A stretch of DNA of 64,000 nt from Chenopodium formosanum. Taxonomy: Eukaryota; Streptophyta; Magnoliopsida; Caryophyllales; Amaranthaceae. Shown piece after piece: positions 10,317-20,639 of this stretch. Position numbers and translations under genes: made by a program. The stretch's first letter is position 1, and each line of letters opens with the position of its first letter. The stretch spans positions 38,264,165-38,328,164 of the forward strand of contig CM044868.1 in assembly GCA_024500155.1 (NCBI GenBank). The letters are read 5' to 3'. The notes under the pieces are model-generated. The model did no database searches, had not been told where the DNA came from, and saw only the letters and a list, made by a program, of their open reading frames with translations.

Positions 10317-12752
10317 GCTAGCACCAGCTGACATGCCCCCAGCTTTGATTCATCTTCTTATGATGATTGTGCGTCATCATCTTCTAACAGCGCCTTCGTT
10401 GGCTCGGAGGAGGCGCGGTCCAATCTTTAAGCTACCTGAGAATCCCTGTCCGTTGAGAAGAGTGAGGGTTGGGAAGAGTTGTCTACTTGACAGCGGCAGG
10501 AACGTGCGCCCTTTTTTTTTGCATGTCGCCGAAAGCAGGCAGAAATTGATGTCTGCTGAACTTCCCAAGTTCATTTCCAAGCATGTCATGGGACATGCTT
10601 CATGTTGTCCGTTCCAGATGCTGAGGACAGGGTCATCTGGCCAGCAATGGCTAGCTATGGTGACTAATGCTTTGGATGCTACGAGGCATCCATCCAGGCA
10701 GGCCTACGCTTCCCTCTCCATTCGGTTGTGGAGAGGATTTTGGACGGATACCAACTGGGAGTTTGACAACTAGCCCCCAATTCTTGGGTTAACATATTGG
10801 GCTACGTTGCCGACTGTGAGATGTTAGAGGCGGAGCCTAGCTTTGAAACGTTTTCTCACATGCACTACCTAAGTAAGACTCCACATGCAACTGGGGCCGG
10901 TTAGTTTACTCTAACCATCCATAAGGGATATATGATGACTCTGGGTAAGAAGATCAAGTGGAAGGATTGGAGAACTAAGTTTTACATAGTCTCTTCCCCA
11001 GACTTCCAAAAGAACAAGTGATACAACCGTTGGACAAAGGAACCACCCCTCCTTGTTGGGAAGAAAGCCCTGCCGCCTGTACCCAGGCAGGCGCAGGAAG
11101 AGATTTTGGATCGGGGCCTGTTTTTAGTGGTCGTCCGAACTAATGAAGAGACGGGGGTTAAGGAGGTAACCCCCTAGGGCTACATTCCCCGATTCGAGTG
11201 GCTCTCGGATGGGACATATTTGACTGCCTGTGGCCTTAGCTCTGAGAAGCCGAGAGGTAGTAGGCCGCATGCATTTTCATTGCTCAGTTGCTCATAATGT
11301 TTATAAGTTTTGTCTGAGTTTTTAACCTCTTTACTTCATTTGTGCGGACTTTTTAATGTCAAAGCTTCCGTCTCACAAGAAGACGGTTGTTACCTTTGCC
11401 GCCTTCTATCGTTTGAACCTCAAGCGAACGAATGAAGAGCAGTTGCCAAGCGGCATTCCTTAGGTAAAGGTTTCTTTTATTTATTGAAAATTTTCATGAG
11501 ATCTCAACTAACGTGCTAACTCTTTTGGCAGGGTGGCTCAACAAAGCCTATCCCCACCCCACAGTCGGATACCAAATTGCGAAAGCAGACGGCTGGCGAT
11601 GTCACCCAAAGCCGCAAAAAGCATATCGCCTATAAGCCGAAGAAGGGAACTGGCGTCTCTACCCCCATCCAAACACCCACTAAGCCGGATGCTCAGCAAC
11701 GAGTATCGAAGAGTGGCGTGCCACTCACTACTGTTGACGACTCAGCAGGAAGCAGTGATACCGGGGGGGGGGAGGAAGGTAATGCATCCGGCCATATTCC
11801 TCATTGATAAAAGGGTAACTGTCTTTTCAAAGCTCTTATTTTAGTCTATTTTGCTTATCTTGACAGATGCTCCAACAAGGCCGATTGTCCTTAATATGGC
11901 CAAGCATATGCTCAGGTTGCTTGATCTTGAAGACAAGGCGTCTGTCAGAGAAGTCGGGACCCTTAACCTCAACGCCAATCAGGCGCTTCTTTACGAGGTA
12001 AGACTTGTGTCTTTTGACTTGATTAATGATTAAGCCGAATGTTTTATGATTTCTTCTTTTTATTTTGCCCGACTGTAGGCTATGCTGCGTATGAGTGGTC
12101 TTAAAAAGCCACCCAATGAGAAGACCATAAAGGTAAAAAGAGCAAATGCTCGGGCTGCCTCTTCCTTGGACAAAGCTTAGTTTGAGATTGCTCAAAATGA
12201 AATTTTGACACTTAATATGTTGTATTCCCATGCGTCGGCAAAACTGGAAGTCCAGCAGAATCTGGACGCAGCAAAGAGGCGGGTGAAGGAGCTCCAAGAT
12301 GAGGTCAAGGGCCTCAAGGAGAAGCTGGAGCCCCTACAGGAGGCACGGAAGAAGGCTGAGGACCTCGAGGGGACGGTCAAAAACTCAAGGGGTAGAACCA
12401 AGAAACCCAACTCAAGGCCAAGTATAGGCCTCTAATGGAGGAGGAGAAACGGGCCTTGGTTAAAAAAATGATGGATGATAACGAAGCCATCATGCATGCA
12501 GCCTAGGAAGAAGTGCTGCCTTCAGCCGACTATCAGACTTGGAAGGTCCAGTTTGATAAGGCAAATGATGAGTTTAGTGCCTAACTCTTGAGAGAAGTAG
12601 AGGAGGCGGTTGCAAGGGAGGCCAAGGAGGGGTCCGACTCCTCTAATGATTCATCCTCTGGGGACGATGAGGATCAAGCGGAGGATGAAGGGAAAAAGAA
12701 GAAGCAGACAACGGAGGACAAGGCGGATGCTAATGCTGTGACCTTCCCCTGA
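10317..12752 (+). pseudogene. T3 aORF remnant (antisense accessory gene of a minus-oriented Tat element)
   Basis: Aligns by eye with the T5 aORF from about its codon 90 onward; the N-terminus and promoter are missing because the T2 LTR abuts it. Segments: acidic/Ser linker (10340-10500), Transposase_28-like region (10780-11260, MLEAEPSFETFSHMHYLS-like with stops), an exon near 11355-11462 (KLPSHKKTV), an exon 11532-11780, and a coiled-coil exon from 12079 (for example ELQDEVKGLKEKLEPL) followed by an acidic C-terminus near 12640-12750. Splice-like borders: GGTAAAG near 11462 to GGCAG at about 11531, a third ending TTGACAG near 11866, and 11998-12078. Several in-frame stops show it is dead. 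The domain family is known from Tat elements; no function is assigned. Confidence 0.65.
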
Positions 12753-13416
12753 TATTTTAAGCTTTTAGGTATCTTTTCTATGGCCAGATGGCCTAGTATT
12801 TTGCTTTTTCGACTTGTGTGCCGAGTATCTGTGTATCTTTATCGACCAAGGGGTCGGGTAATTCAACAAAATCTGGCTTTGCCAGCTAACTTTTATAGTC
12901 GTCAATTTTGACGGTTGTTTGTTTGTTTATTTGTTAAGCATCCGGTTGTTTGACCGATTTTATTCATATTGGTGCTTATGCTTTAAATTTTTAAAGTTTT
13001 AATTTATTATGCATAGAATTTTTAACTAAGTATTTTTAACCTGTATGCTATGCGAATGTCCTTGCCCCTGGCCGGATGTCAATAGGTTTCAAAAAATGGA
13101 TTGATTGACTTAGAAATTTTTGATACTTTATAGAGTATGCATGGTTTTTAAGTCGATCAATCACTATGGTGATTCCACAAAACAAGCGACTGATGGCCAT
13201 GTAGAACAGGCGATTTTTAGTAACTCAATGCATCCGGCCAAAGGCCTTATGAGAGATATAGTTAACCCGCTAAGTTTTTTTACTTAGCTTATTTTAAGAA
13301 AATCATCGTTCGTCTATCTTGCCGCAAAGCAAGGACTGGAGACTGTATAGCCTTTAAAATGAAACGGTAGCCACTTTCCTCCTGTACTAGAACGGTTCGA
13401 AAAATTCAATGCTTTT
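12753..13416 (+). other. T3 tail spacer with structured repeats
   Basis: Non-coding sequence downstream of the aORF, alignable to 43084-44490 (T5), to the T4 spacer in inverse orientation, and to part of LARD. It contains repeated words (CCGGCCA, CTAAGT..ACTTAG palindromes) and the conserved stem-loop at 13099-13174. No ORF is supported. Confidence 0.6.
13099..13174 (+). other. Conserved stem-loop, T3 copy
   Basis: The 5' arm 13099-13116 pairs with 13145-13162 over 18 bp with two G-T wobbles. An inner stem ATACT/AGTAT sits in the loop. A second hairpin, AATCAC-TATG-GTGATT, overlaps the 3' base of the main stem and ends at 13174. Confidence 0.65.
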
Positions 13417-13911
13417 AGTTTAGGGTAAAAATTACCCTAGACAGGTGTCCCTATAAGAGAAGGCCACGTGTCAAGACCAGGCTGACCCAAGTGGTCCTCT
13501 AACCATCCGACACGTGGCTCCTTCAGAAGAATTCTGAAGTGGCGTCCTTCAGGGGCCCAAATCCCTAGAAGCGCCGTCAAATAGCGCAGCCCACTAAAAT
13601 CTAGGTCAAGCGACCTAGATAGGGGCACTTCTACCAATGACCCTATAAATAGGGAGATATTTCCCAATTTTGGAGACACGTTCAATGATTTATTAAACCT
13701 ACATTTTCTCTCATCAGAGAAGCACCTGAGCTTGGAATCCAAGCAAATCGCCACCTAAATTTTCGCACTCTTTATTCTCTTTCAAGTCACTAACTTGATC
13801 TTCGGAGGCGGAGCTCCAACCACCCGGAGTCTCCGTTGTTTTGCAGGTACGACTCAGCCGGACCAATCTTTGTGACGTAAATCTCCCAAGGAAAAAAAAA
13901 CACCCAAAACA
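13417..13911 (+). mobile_element. T4 5' LTR
   Basis: The start is near 13417 (AGTTTAGGGTAAAAATTACCC, corresponding to TGTTTTGGGTAATTTTACCC of relatives, TG lost). The end is CACCCAAAACA at 13911, just before the PBS. TATAAATAGGG is at 13644-13654. Length is about 495 bp, like the T2 LTR. Two CACGTG cores lie in U3. The exact 5' border is uncertain by a few bases. Confidence 0.7.
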
Positions 13912-13913
13912 TT

Positions 13914-13931
13914 TGGCGCCGTCTGTGGGGA
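13914..13931 (+). other. T4 primer binding site
   Basis: TGGCGCCGTCTGTGGGGA lies two bases after the LTR end. The TGGCGCCGT start fits the tRNA-Asp-type PBS used by many Athila/Tat elements, and the TCTGTGGGGA ending is the common Tat variant. The identical 18-mer occurs on the minus strand in LARD (39006-39023). Confidence 0.85.
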
Positions 13932-13944
13932 GAGTACCTCAAAG

Positions 13945-16489
13945 ATGGTTTAAGAGTCTGTACCACCTCCTAAGCGTCTGGGCGACGACCTGGAAATTTT
14001 AACTTACTAAGAGGATGAAGATCCTCAGGTTGAAACTTATATAGCCGATGATGGCTCCCTTATAACCAAACGCATCCAGCCTGGAGACACTCTAGAGCGA
14101 GGTGCCAGCCAGGCGGGTACAAATCGACCCCCTAGGCAGCAGGAAGGGGAAAACCATACGGCCAGTGGATCGGCACCCGTCAACCGAGACGAACTCATGA
14201 AGTTCATGACAAGTTTCTAAGAGCCGGGTTGGCCCAAGTAGGGGTCAGTCAGCAAAAATGACTTCTCTGGAGATGGGGAAGTTAGTCAGAGATCGGCAGC
14301 CAACTCCTCATCCAAAAGAGAAGGCAGCCGGGACCATTGATTGGTCCAAAATTCTTCTGCCGCAAAGGAATGCAAACAATCCCCGCCGGACTCAACAGCC
14401 GGTGGGAAGCAAAAAATCAACTCTTGAAGCCCGGGAGATCATCACCCGCAAGAGAAATAAGCAGTTGTCTGAGTCGGCTTCTACGTCGAACTTTCCAGAC
14501 AGCTTCAACAACACTTCTGCGGGGAATGTACCTTCCTTGCATGAGAGCTAAACAGGCGGATATACCGTCCATTCTAGTCCTCAGATAATTGGGACTGCAC
14601 CGTATGTACCTTCTCAGGTCTACGGTCAGTATTCTCCCTATTTCATGCAGCCGGCCCTCTTTGGAGGTCAGGCGACATACAACAACGACCAACCTCTGGA
14701 CTGGCAGCTTTGTCTGCTCCGCCTTGGTGAACAACCTTCTGCGTTCACCCGGGAGATAACCGAGGCAGCACAGCCGGCCAAGGTTAAAAATGTGTTGGTA
14801 AGCATCTATGACGGTACCTCCAACCCGGAAGATCACCTAATGGCTTACACTAACCTCATGTATTTACAAGGGTTGGATGATGCCACTTGGTGTCGATGCT
14901 TCCCGGCTACATTGAAGGGCATTGCCCAACAATGTTTTGGCAACCTGCCAACCGGGTCCATTGATAGTTTCAGGAAGCTTGCCTTCCTGTTTGCTTCCAA
15001 CTTCTCGATGAACATCCCTGCGAAGAAAAAAAGTCTTGACTTAAGCACCATTAAGCAGGGGGAGAGAGAAGGATTGCGCTCCTATGTCAGGCGGTTCAAT
15101 CTGATCAGAATTCAGATTCAAGGACTGTTTGACGAGGTAGCTTTAACAGACTTTTTCAAGGGTCTGAGTGATGGGTGGACTTTTAAGTTCGACCTAGTCA
15201 GAAAAGGGGCTTTAACTTTACAAGCGGCCCTGAGGGAGGCGGAAAGCTATATTCAAGCAACCGACCTTTGCTCGCCTGGTAATCAGTCGGACTCTAAGAA
15301 GTCTAACGAACAGAAAGATAGTCGGTCTGCTTAGCCGGCCAAGAAGAAAGAAGAGAACAAGAAAAGAAAAGAAGTCTGGGCGGTTAGTGATTCTGACCAG
15401 CCATCTCAAAATAAGAAGAAAGAATTTAAACCGTACGTTCATAAGTACGAGTTTAACAAGGACTGCAACTCCATCCTCATGGTGATCAAGGACCAATTGT
15501 CTCTAGAGAAGCGGAATCCAATGAAAAGTTCCATTCAATCAAGGAACAAAAATAAATTTTGCTAATACCATGAAGAAGTTGGCCATGACACCAATGACTG
15601 CTTCAGCCTTCAACGGGCGTTGGACCGTCTGGCGAGGATGTTAAAGTCATATATCTCTAAGTCCAAAGGGACTAATAAAAAGAACTCGGGGCAGTCATCT
15701 AAGACACCCCATCCTGCTAGTAGTTCGGACACCGATAAGGAGCCGGTCTACACAATAGCAGGCGGGTTCTCATGCGATGGCCCTACTATCCGGGGCACCA
15801 AGAGCCATCTTTGAAAGATGGATAATGATGATGATGATCAAGCGTCTACTAGCTCCTTCTTCCCAGACGTTCTGATCACTGAGAAGGACAGGGGCAGCGT
15901 TCGTCTTCCGCATGACGACCTGGTCGTCATTGAATGTAAGGTTGCCAACCAACTGCTTGGAGGAATCCTTATTGACACCGGCAACTCATCGGAGATCATC
16001 AATCTCCGGTGCCTACAAAAGCTGAAATACAATGTAAGCAGCATGCATCCGGTAATACACCCCGTGGTTGGCTTTAGGGGTGGAATGGTTTACCAAGTCG
16101 GAAGGGTTGATTTACCAATCTGGCTGGGTGAAAAAGGAAAAGGACGAACCCTTGTCGTTAAGTTCTTGATTGTTGAGGAGCTGACCGCCTATAACATTAT
16201 TCTAGACCGGCCAACCCTCAACGAAGCCAAGGCTGTAATCATCCCTTCTCTCATGCTCATCAAGTATGAGAGGGATGAAAGCTCTGTTAGTTCCTTGAAT
16301 GGGGATCAAAAGACGGCCCGGGAGTGCTACCTCTCAACCGTCAAAGATACTATGACCCCAGGCGATCAAGGCCCAGAACCAATAGACCTTGACACTGTCA
16401 AGGATGCCGACACAGCCCCAGCCCCATCAGCAGCCGAGAAGAAAAGAAAGGCACCGCTGCTGGTGGAGGTGAAGATAGAGAAAAAATAG
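13945..16489 (+). pseudogene. T4 gag-protease, decayed
   Basis: The ATG at 13945 is followed one codon later by TAA. From 14645 onward the coding homology stays in one frame and matches T1 gag closely: gag core (14865-15200, WCRCFPATLKG), Lys-rich linker, knuckle (near 15560-15605), then protease at 15818-16489 with the active site IDTGNSSEI near 15970. Stops interrupt this frame at 15332 (TAG where T1 has CAG), about 15563 (TAA where T1 has CAA), 15812 (TGA) and 16487 (TAG). Frames differ upstream of 14645, so at least one indel is present. Gag and protease cannot be made from this copy. Confidence 0.8.
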
Positions 16490-16552
16490 CAATCACTGAC
16501 CGGGGAGCGGTCAGCTAAGCTCCGTCCCCAGTCGGCTACAGACCATATTGAT

Positions 16553-17482
16553 ATACCTCTAGACGACAGTCGTCCAGAGCGTATTGTTAAGGTTGGGGCG
16601 GCTGCTCATGCTAAATTGGGTGCAGATCTGCACCTCCTGCTGAAAGAATTCAAAGACATTTTTACCTTTGAAGTGGAGGAGATGCCAGGCGTTAGCTCGG
16701 ATCTTGTTATCCACAAACTTGCCGTGGATCCTAAAAAGAAGCCCATCCGGCAAAAGAAAAGAAATCACGGTGAGGAGAGAAGTCAGGCGGCAGCTGCCGA
16801 AGTAAAAAAGCTGTTGGACGCGAGGTTCATTTGGCCATGTAATTTTCCCGACAAGGTGGCGAATGTTGTGCTTGTAAAGAAGCCGAATGGTACCAGGTGT
16901 ATGTGCGTTGATTACACAGACCTCAACAAGGCATGTCCTAAGGACAGTTACCCACTTCCAAAGATCGACAGTTTGGTCGATTCGACAGTCGGGCATGCCT
17001 TGATGAGTTTCATGGATGCCTACTCCGGCTTCCATCAGATACCCCTGTGGAAAAAAGATCAAGAGAAGACGACCTTCGTCACTAATCAGGGGTTATTCTG
17101 TTACACTGTGATGCCGTTTGGCTTGAAAAACGTGCCGGCTACATTCCAACGGATGATTAATACAGTCTTCATCAATCAAATTGGGAGGAATGTGGAGGCA
17201 TATTTTGATGACATGATAGTCAAATCCAAGCAGTAGGCGGATTACCTTGCTGATCTTCGAGAAACCTTCACCACACTCAAGCGGCATAAGGTTATGTTAC
17301 AGAAATGCGTCTTTGGTGTTGAGTCTGGGAAGTTTCTCGGATTCCTAATTGATCAAAGGGGAATAGAGGCTAACCCCGAGAAGATACAGGCGGTAATTGA
17401 CATGAAGTCACCCCACACTCTCAAGGAAGCACAAAGACTAACCGGTTGTCTGGCGGCCTTGGGGAGGTCCCTAAGCCGGTGA
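16553..17482 (+). pseudogene. T4 reverse transcriptase
   Basis: The region continues in the same frame as gag-protease. It has typical Ty3-gypsy RT blocks: FKDIFTFEVEEMPG, VVLVKKPNGTRCMCVDYTDLNKACPKD, MDAYSGFHQIPL, VMPFGLKNVPATFQRM, and the active site YFDDMIVKS near 17200. A TAG at 17234-17236 and a TGA at 17480-17482 interrupt it. The segment 17294-17480 is the RT thumb/connection (FLGFLIDQRGIEANPEKI). RT copies the genomic RNA from the PBS primer. The aspartates of the active site are intact, but the frame is not. Confidence 0.82.
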
Positions 17483-18502
17483 GGTGACAAATGCCTTTAC
17501 TTCTTCCAAGCAATCAAGAAGAAGTCCAGATTTGAATGGGGGGATGATGCTGAGGCGGCCTTTCAAAAGCTAGAAGAGCACCTGCACTCTTTGCCAAGGC
17601 TTGTTAGTCCTCTGCCCAAAGAGTCGTTATATATGTACCTAGCCATCTCAGATCATGCTCTCAGTGTTGTTCTCCTTGCTGAGAGAGACGACATTCAGCT
17701 CCCGGTCTATTTCATTAGCCACGTTCTAAAAATTGTCGAGCTCCGGTATCCCATGTTTGAAAAATTTGGCCTTGCCCTATACATGGCCTTCAAGAAATTG
17801 AAGCTGTATTTTCTGGCCCATCCGGTGGTAATTTACACCGATCCGCCCCTCAAGTGGCTAATGTCTACCTTGGAATCATTCGACAGAATGCTGAAATGGG
17901 CTATTGAAATGCAAAGTCTTGAAATCACTTTTAAACCTAGAAAGGCAGTGAAAGGTCAAGCGTTTGCCGACTTCATTGTTGAAATGACACGATCGGTTTA
18001 GCCTGATAACATTGATCAGATTTGGAAAGTATATGTAGATGGGAGCTCGACGAAGAACGGCTGCGGTGCATGAATTATATATGAGTCCCCTGAGGGGTAC
18101 AAGAATTGAATATGCACTGCGGTTTAAGTTTTAAGCCTCAAATAACGAGGCGGAATATAAAGGCCTGCTAGCCGGAATTCGCATGTGTAAGGCAGCAGGG
18201 GCAACTAAAATTGATGCCTACTCTGATTCAATGTTGGTCGTAAGCCAGTATAAGGGAAAATATGAAGCAACTCATCCGGCTATGATCAAGTACCTTCAAG
18301 CAGTCAAAGAAGAGGTCGGGGCACTTAAGGAATTCCGTTTGAGTCAAGTGCCCAGGTCAGATAACAACCAGGAGGATGCGTTGTCCAAATTGGCTTCATC
18401 CGCTTGCTGTGATACGCCTCGGTCAGTCTTTTGGGAAGTTCTTGAAAAGAGAAGTATATATGAAGAGCCCATTAGAGTCCTGAACCGAAGCTCTACCTAG
18501 AT
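17483..18502 (+). pseudogene. T4 gypsy RNase H plus archaeal-type RNase H
   Basis: Two RNase H modules follow the RT. The first (17591-18001) is degenerate gypsy-type: YMYLAISDHALSVVLL, PVYFISHVL, LKLYFLAHPVVIYTD, GQAFADFIVEMT, then TAG at 17999. The second (about 18003-18500) matches the archaeal-type RNase H that Tat elements carry in addition: VYVDGSSTKNGCGA, then broken sequence, then DAYSDSMLVVSQ, VPRSDNNQEDALSKLAS. The Glu block is in a shifted part near 18140. The better T5 copy (51199-50750) shows all four acidic positions. RNase H removes the RNA strand during cDNA synthesis. Dual RNase H is an established mark of the Tat lineage. Confidence 0.75.
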
Positions 18503-19565
18503 GGATGGCATATTTAGCAGACAGCACACTTCCTGATTCACCACAGGAAGCGGCCGTCATGAAGAAGCGAGCAGCAAACTTTGAGTTGAGAAACGGAGAG
18601 CTCTTCAAGGCGAGTTTCCTTATACCTCAATTGAATTGTGTTAACCTAGAAAAGGGGAAAGAAGTTCTTGAAGAATTGCATGTTGGATACTGTGCCTCTT
18701 AAATAGGCGACAGATCCCTAGCCGTCAGAGCCAGGCGGCATTACTTTTGGCCTACTCTTGAAGCAGACGCTAAAGAGTTTGGTGGTTGTGGATTATTTTA
18801 CCAAATGGGTATTAGCTGAGCCGGTTAAGAACATCAAGACTAAGGATGTAATCTCTTTCATTTGGAAGAATATCATCACCCGGTTCGGGGTACCTATGTC
18901 TATGGTGTTTGATAATGGCCCTCGGTTTGAAACACCTCACCTTAAGACTTGGTTGGGAGATCAGGGTATCTCACATTGTTTTACATCAGTCAGCCGACCC
19001 CAAGCAAACGACCAAGTTGAAGCCTTCAACAAACTCATCTCAGACTGCATAAAAAAGAAAATGGAAAGAGCCGGTGGCTTATGGGCAGAAGAGCTAATTC
19101 ATGTCCAATGGGCCATCCGGACTACTGCCAAAGGGGCAACCGCTGAAACCCCATTTCTTATGGAATATGGTGTGAAGCCGTCTTGGCCATTGAACACTAC
19201 GAGCCGACTCTCAGATTCATGCTTTATGATGAAGAGACAAATTGGGAGGCCAGGCGGCTAGCATTGGACTCCCTCCCAAAACGCAGGGGAAATGCTGCCC
19301 TGCGCCATGAGATATACCGTCTGAGAATGACCAGAGCCTACAACAAGAAAGTACGCAAGCGTCCTTTGAAAGTTGACGACTTTGTGTTACGTAAAATGGA
19401 GGGAACCGGTAGGGCCAATGAAGCTGGAAAGCTAACTCCTAATTGGGAAGGCTCCTAACGGATTTATGAAGAAGTCAGGGATGGCACTTACCGTCTGGAA
19501 ACTCCAAACGGTCGGCGTCTACCTAGAACTTGGAATGTAGATAACTTTAAAAAGTACTACTTCTG
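18503..19565 (+). pseudogene. T4 integrase, internally deleted
   Basis: The N-terminal zinc region begins at 18505 (LEKGKEVLEELHVGYC, then RRHYFWPTLEADA). Near 18775 it jumps directly to VVDYFTKWVLAEPV. By comparison with T5 (50400-50200) about 190 bp are missing, including KCDKCQ and the first catalytic Asp (MDILGPY). The second Asp (VFDNGPRFETPH) and Glu (DQVEAFNKL) remain. Frame changes occur near 18700-18760 and 19180-19260. The C-terminal part ends LKKYYF-like at about 19565. This integrase would be inactive even if translated. Confidence 0.78.
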
Positions 19566-20639
19566 AGAAATGTAAATTTTTTGTAAACAGTGAGTCAATC
19601 AATGAGAAATCAGGCTTTGTTTTCAATTGTGTTGTTATCTTTATAATTACTATTTCGTCCAGGCAACGCTCAGACGGATTATTTGCTAAACCAACTAAGT
19701 TCGAAACTTAGTGGTGAATTCAACGTTCAAATAACATGCGACCAATGGCCAGATTGATAAACTAGGCAGAAAAATGCTTAGTAGCTATACAACCGGTCTC
19801 GAACAAGACCAAAGGTTAATGGCTAGATGGTTGCTTATTTTACAAAACCGCCTGTCCCAATATGGACAAGGCGTCCGGCGACACCCCTTCGGGTGCAATC
19901 GTCGCAGAGATTGAACGACCAATTAGTCTACTCATAGCCGTCTGGCTAGAATAGTCTACAGAACGATTAAGTCATCGAAATACCAGATACCCTAAGGCAT
20001 CAGTTGGTTTTTGACCGAAGTTCTTACTTAGATTATTTATTCCAAAATTGCACAGACTCTTCCAATTGGGGCAAAAGAGTTTTGTGTAATGGCTATGAAA
20101 CAACCCCAGACGGAATTTTACCATTTAGGTAAGAGGCTTGGAGCACCCGTTTTAATGATCGGCTGTGCACTTGGTTTGAGGCAATCACCATTGTGATTGA
20201 TTAGCCTATAAACATCTCATACTTTTTCAAGTATCAAATGTTTTCAATCCAATCAATCCATTTGAAATGAAACCAACCACACAGTCGTCCACGGGCAAGA
20301 ACAGCCGGATTACAAACTGCCGCATGCTTTTTATAAGTTAGGCAAACTATCAAAGAATTGCATTATATATGCAAAAATTCAATTAAAAAAAATTCGAACG
20401 CAAACATGTATAAAAGACCGACTGAGTCGGAATACTTCATAAAATTAAAACTGGCACAAAGGCCAGAATGATTGTTAACCGGAATCACATCCAGTGTAGA
20501 AACAAAAGAAACAAATTGTCAACCCAACTCCTTAGTTGGTAAAATTACAGCATACTCGGCTTGCAAGCCGGAGAAGAAAATAAATGGCATACTGCCGCAG
20601 AATTTAGGGAGGCTGGTTCAAGGTTGAGGTGAAGGCTGC
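19566..20639. other. T4 spacer between convergent pol and aORF
   Basis: Non-coding, about 1.07 kb, the inverse equivalent of 43084-44491 in T5. It has a CTAAGTTCGAAACTTAG palindrome near 19697, CCGGCT/GCCGGA words and the minus-strand copy of the conserved stem-loop at 20183-20258. No ORF is supported. Confidence 0.6.
20183..20258 (-). other. Conserved stem-loop, T4 copy (weaker main stem)
   Basis: On the minus strand the order is the same as in the T3 copy. The inner stem is ATACTT/AAGTAT and the second hairpin AATCAC-AATG-GTGATT. The outer stem keeps only its basal GATTGATT pairing plus part of the arm. The orientation relative to the element (antisense to gag-pol) agrees with the other copies. 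Confidence 0.55.

Noticed and set aside
10333..10773. 146-residue ORF starting at 10333 as a separate gene
   Set aside because: DNA aligns with the T5 aORF but in a different reading frame; it is a shadow of the decayed aORF.
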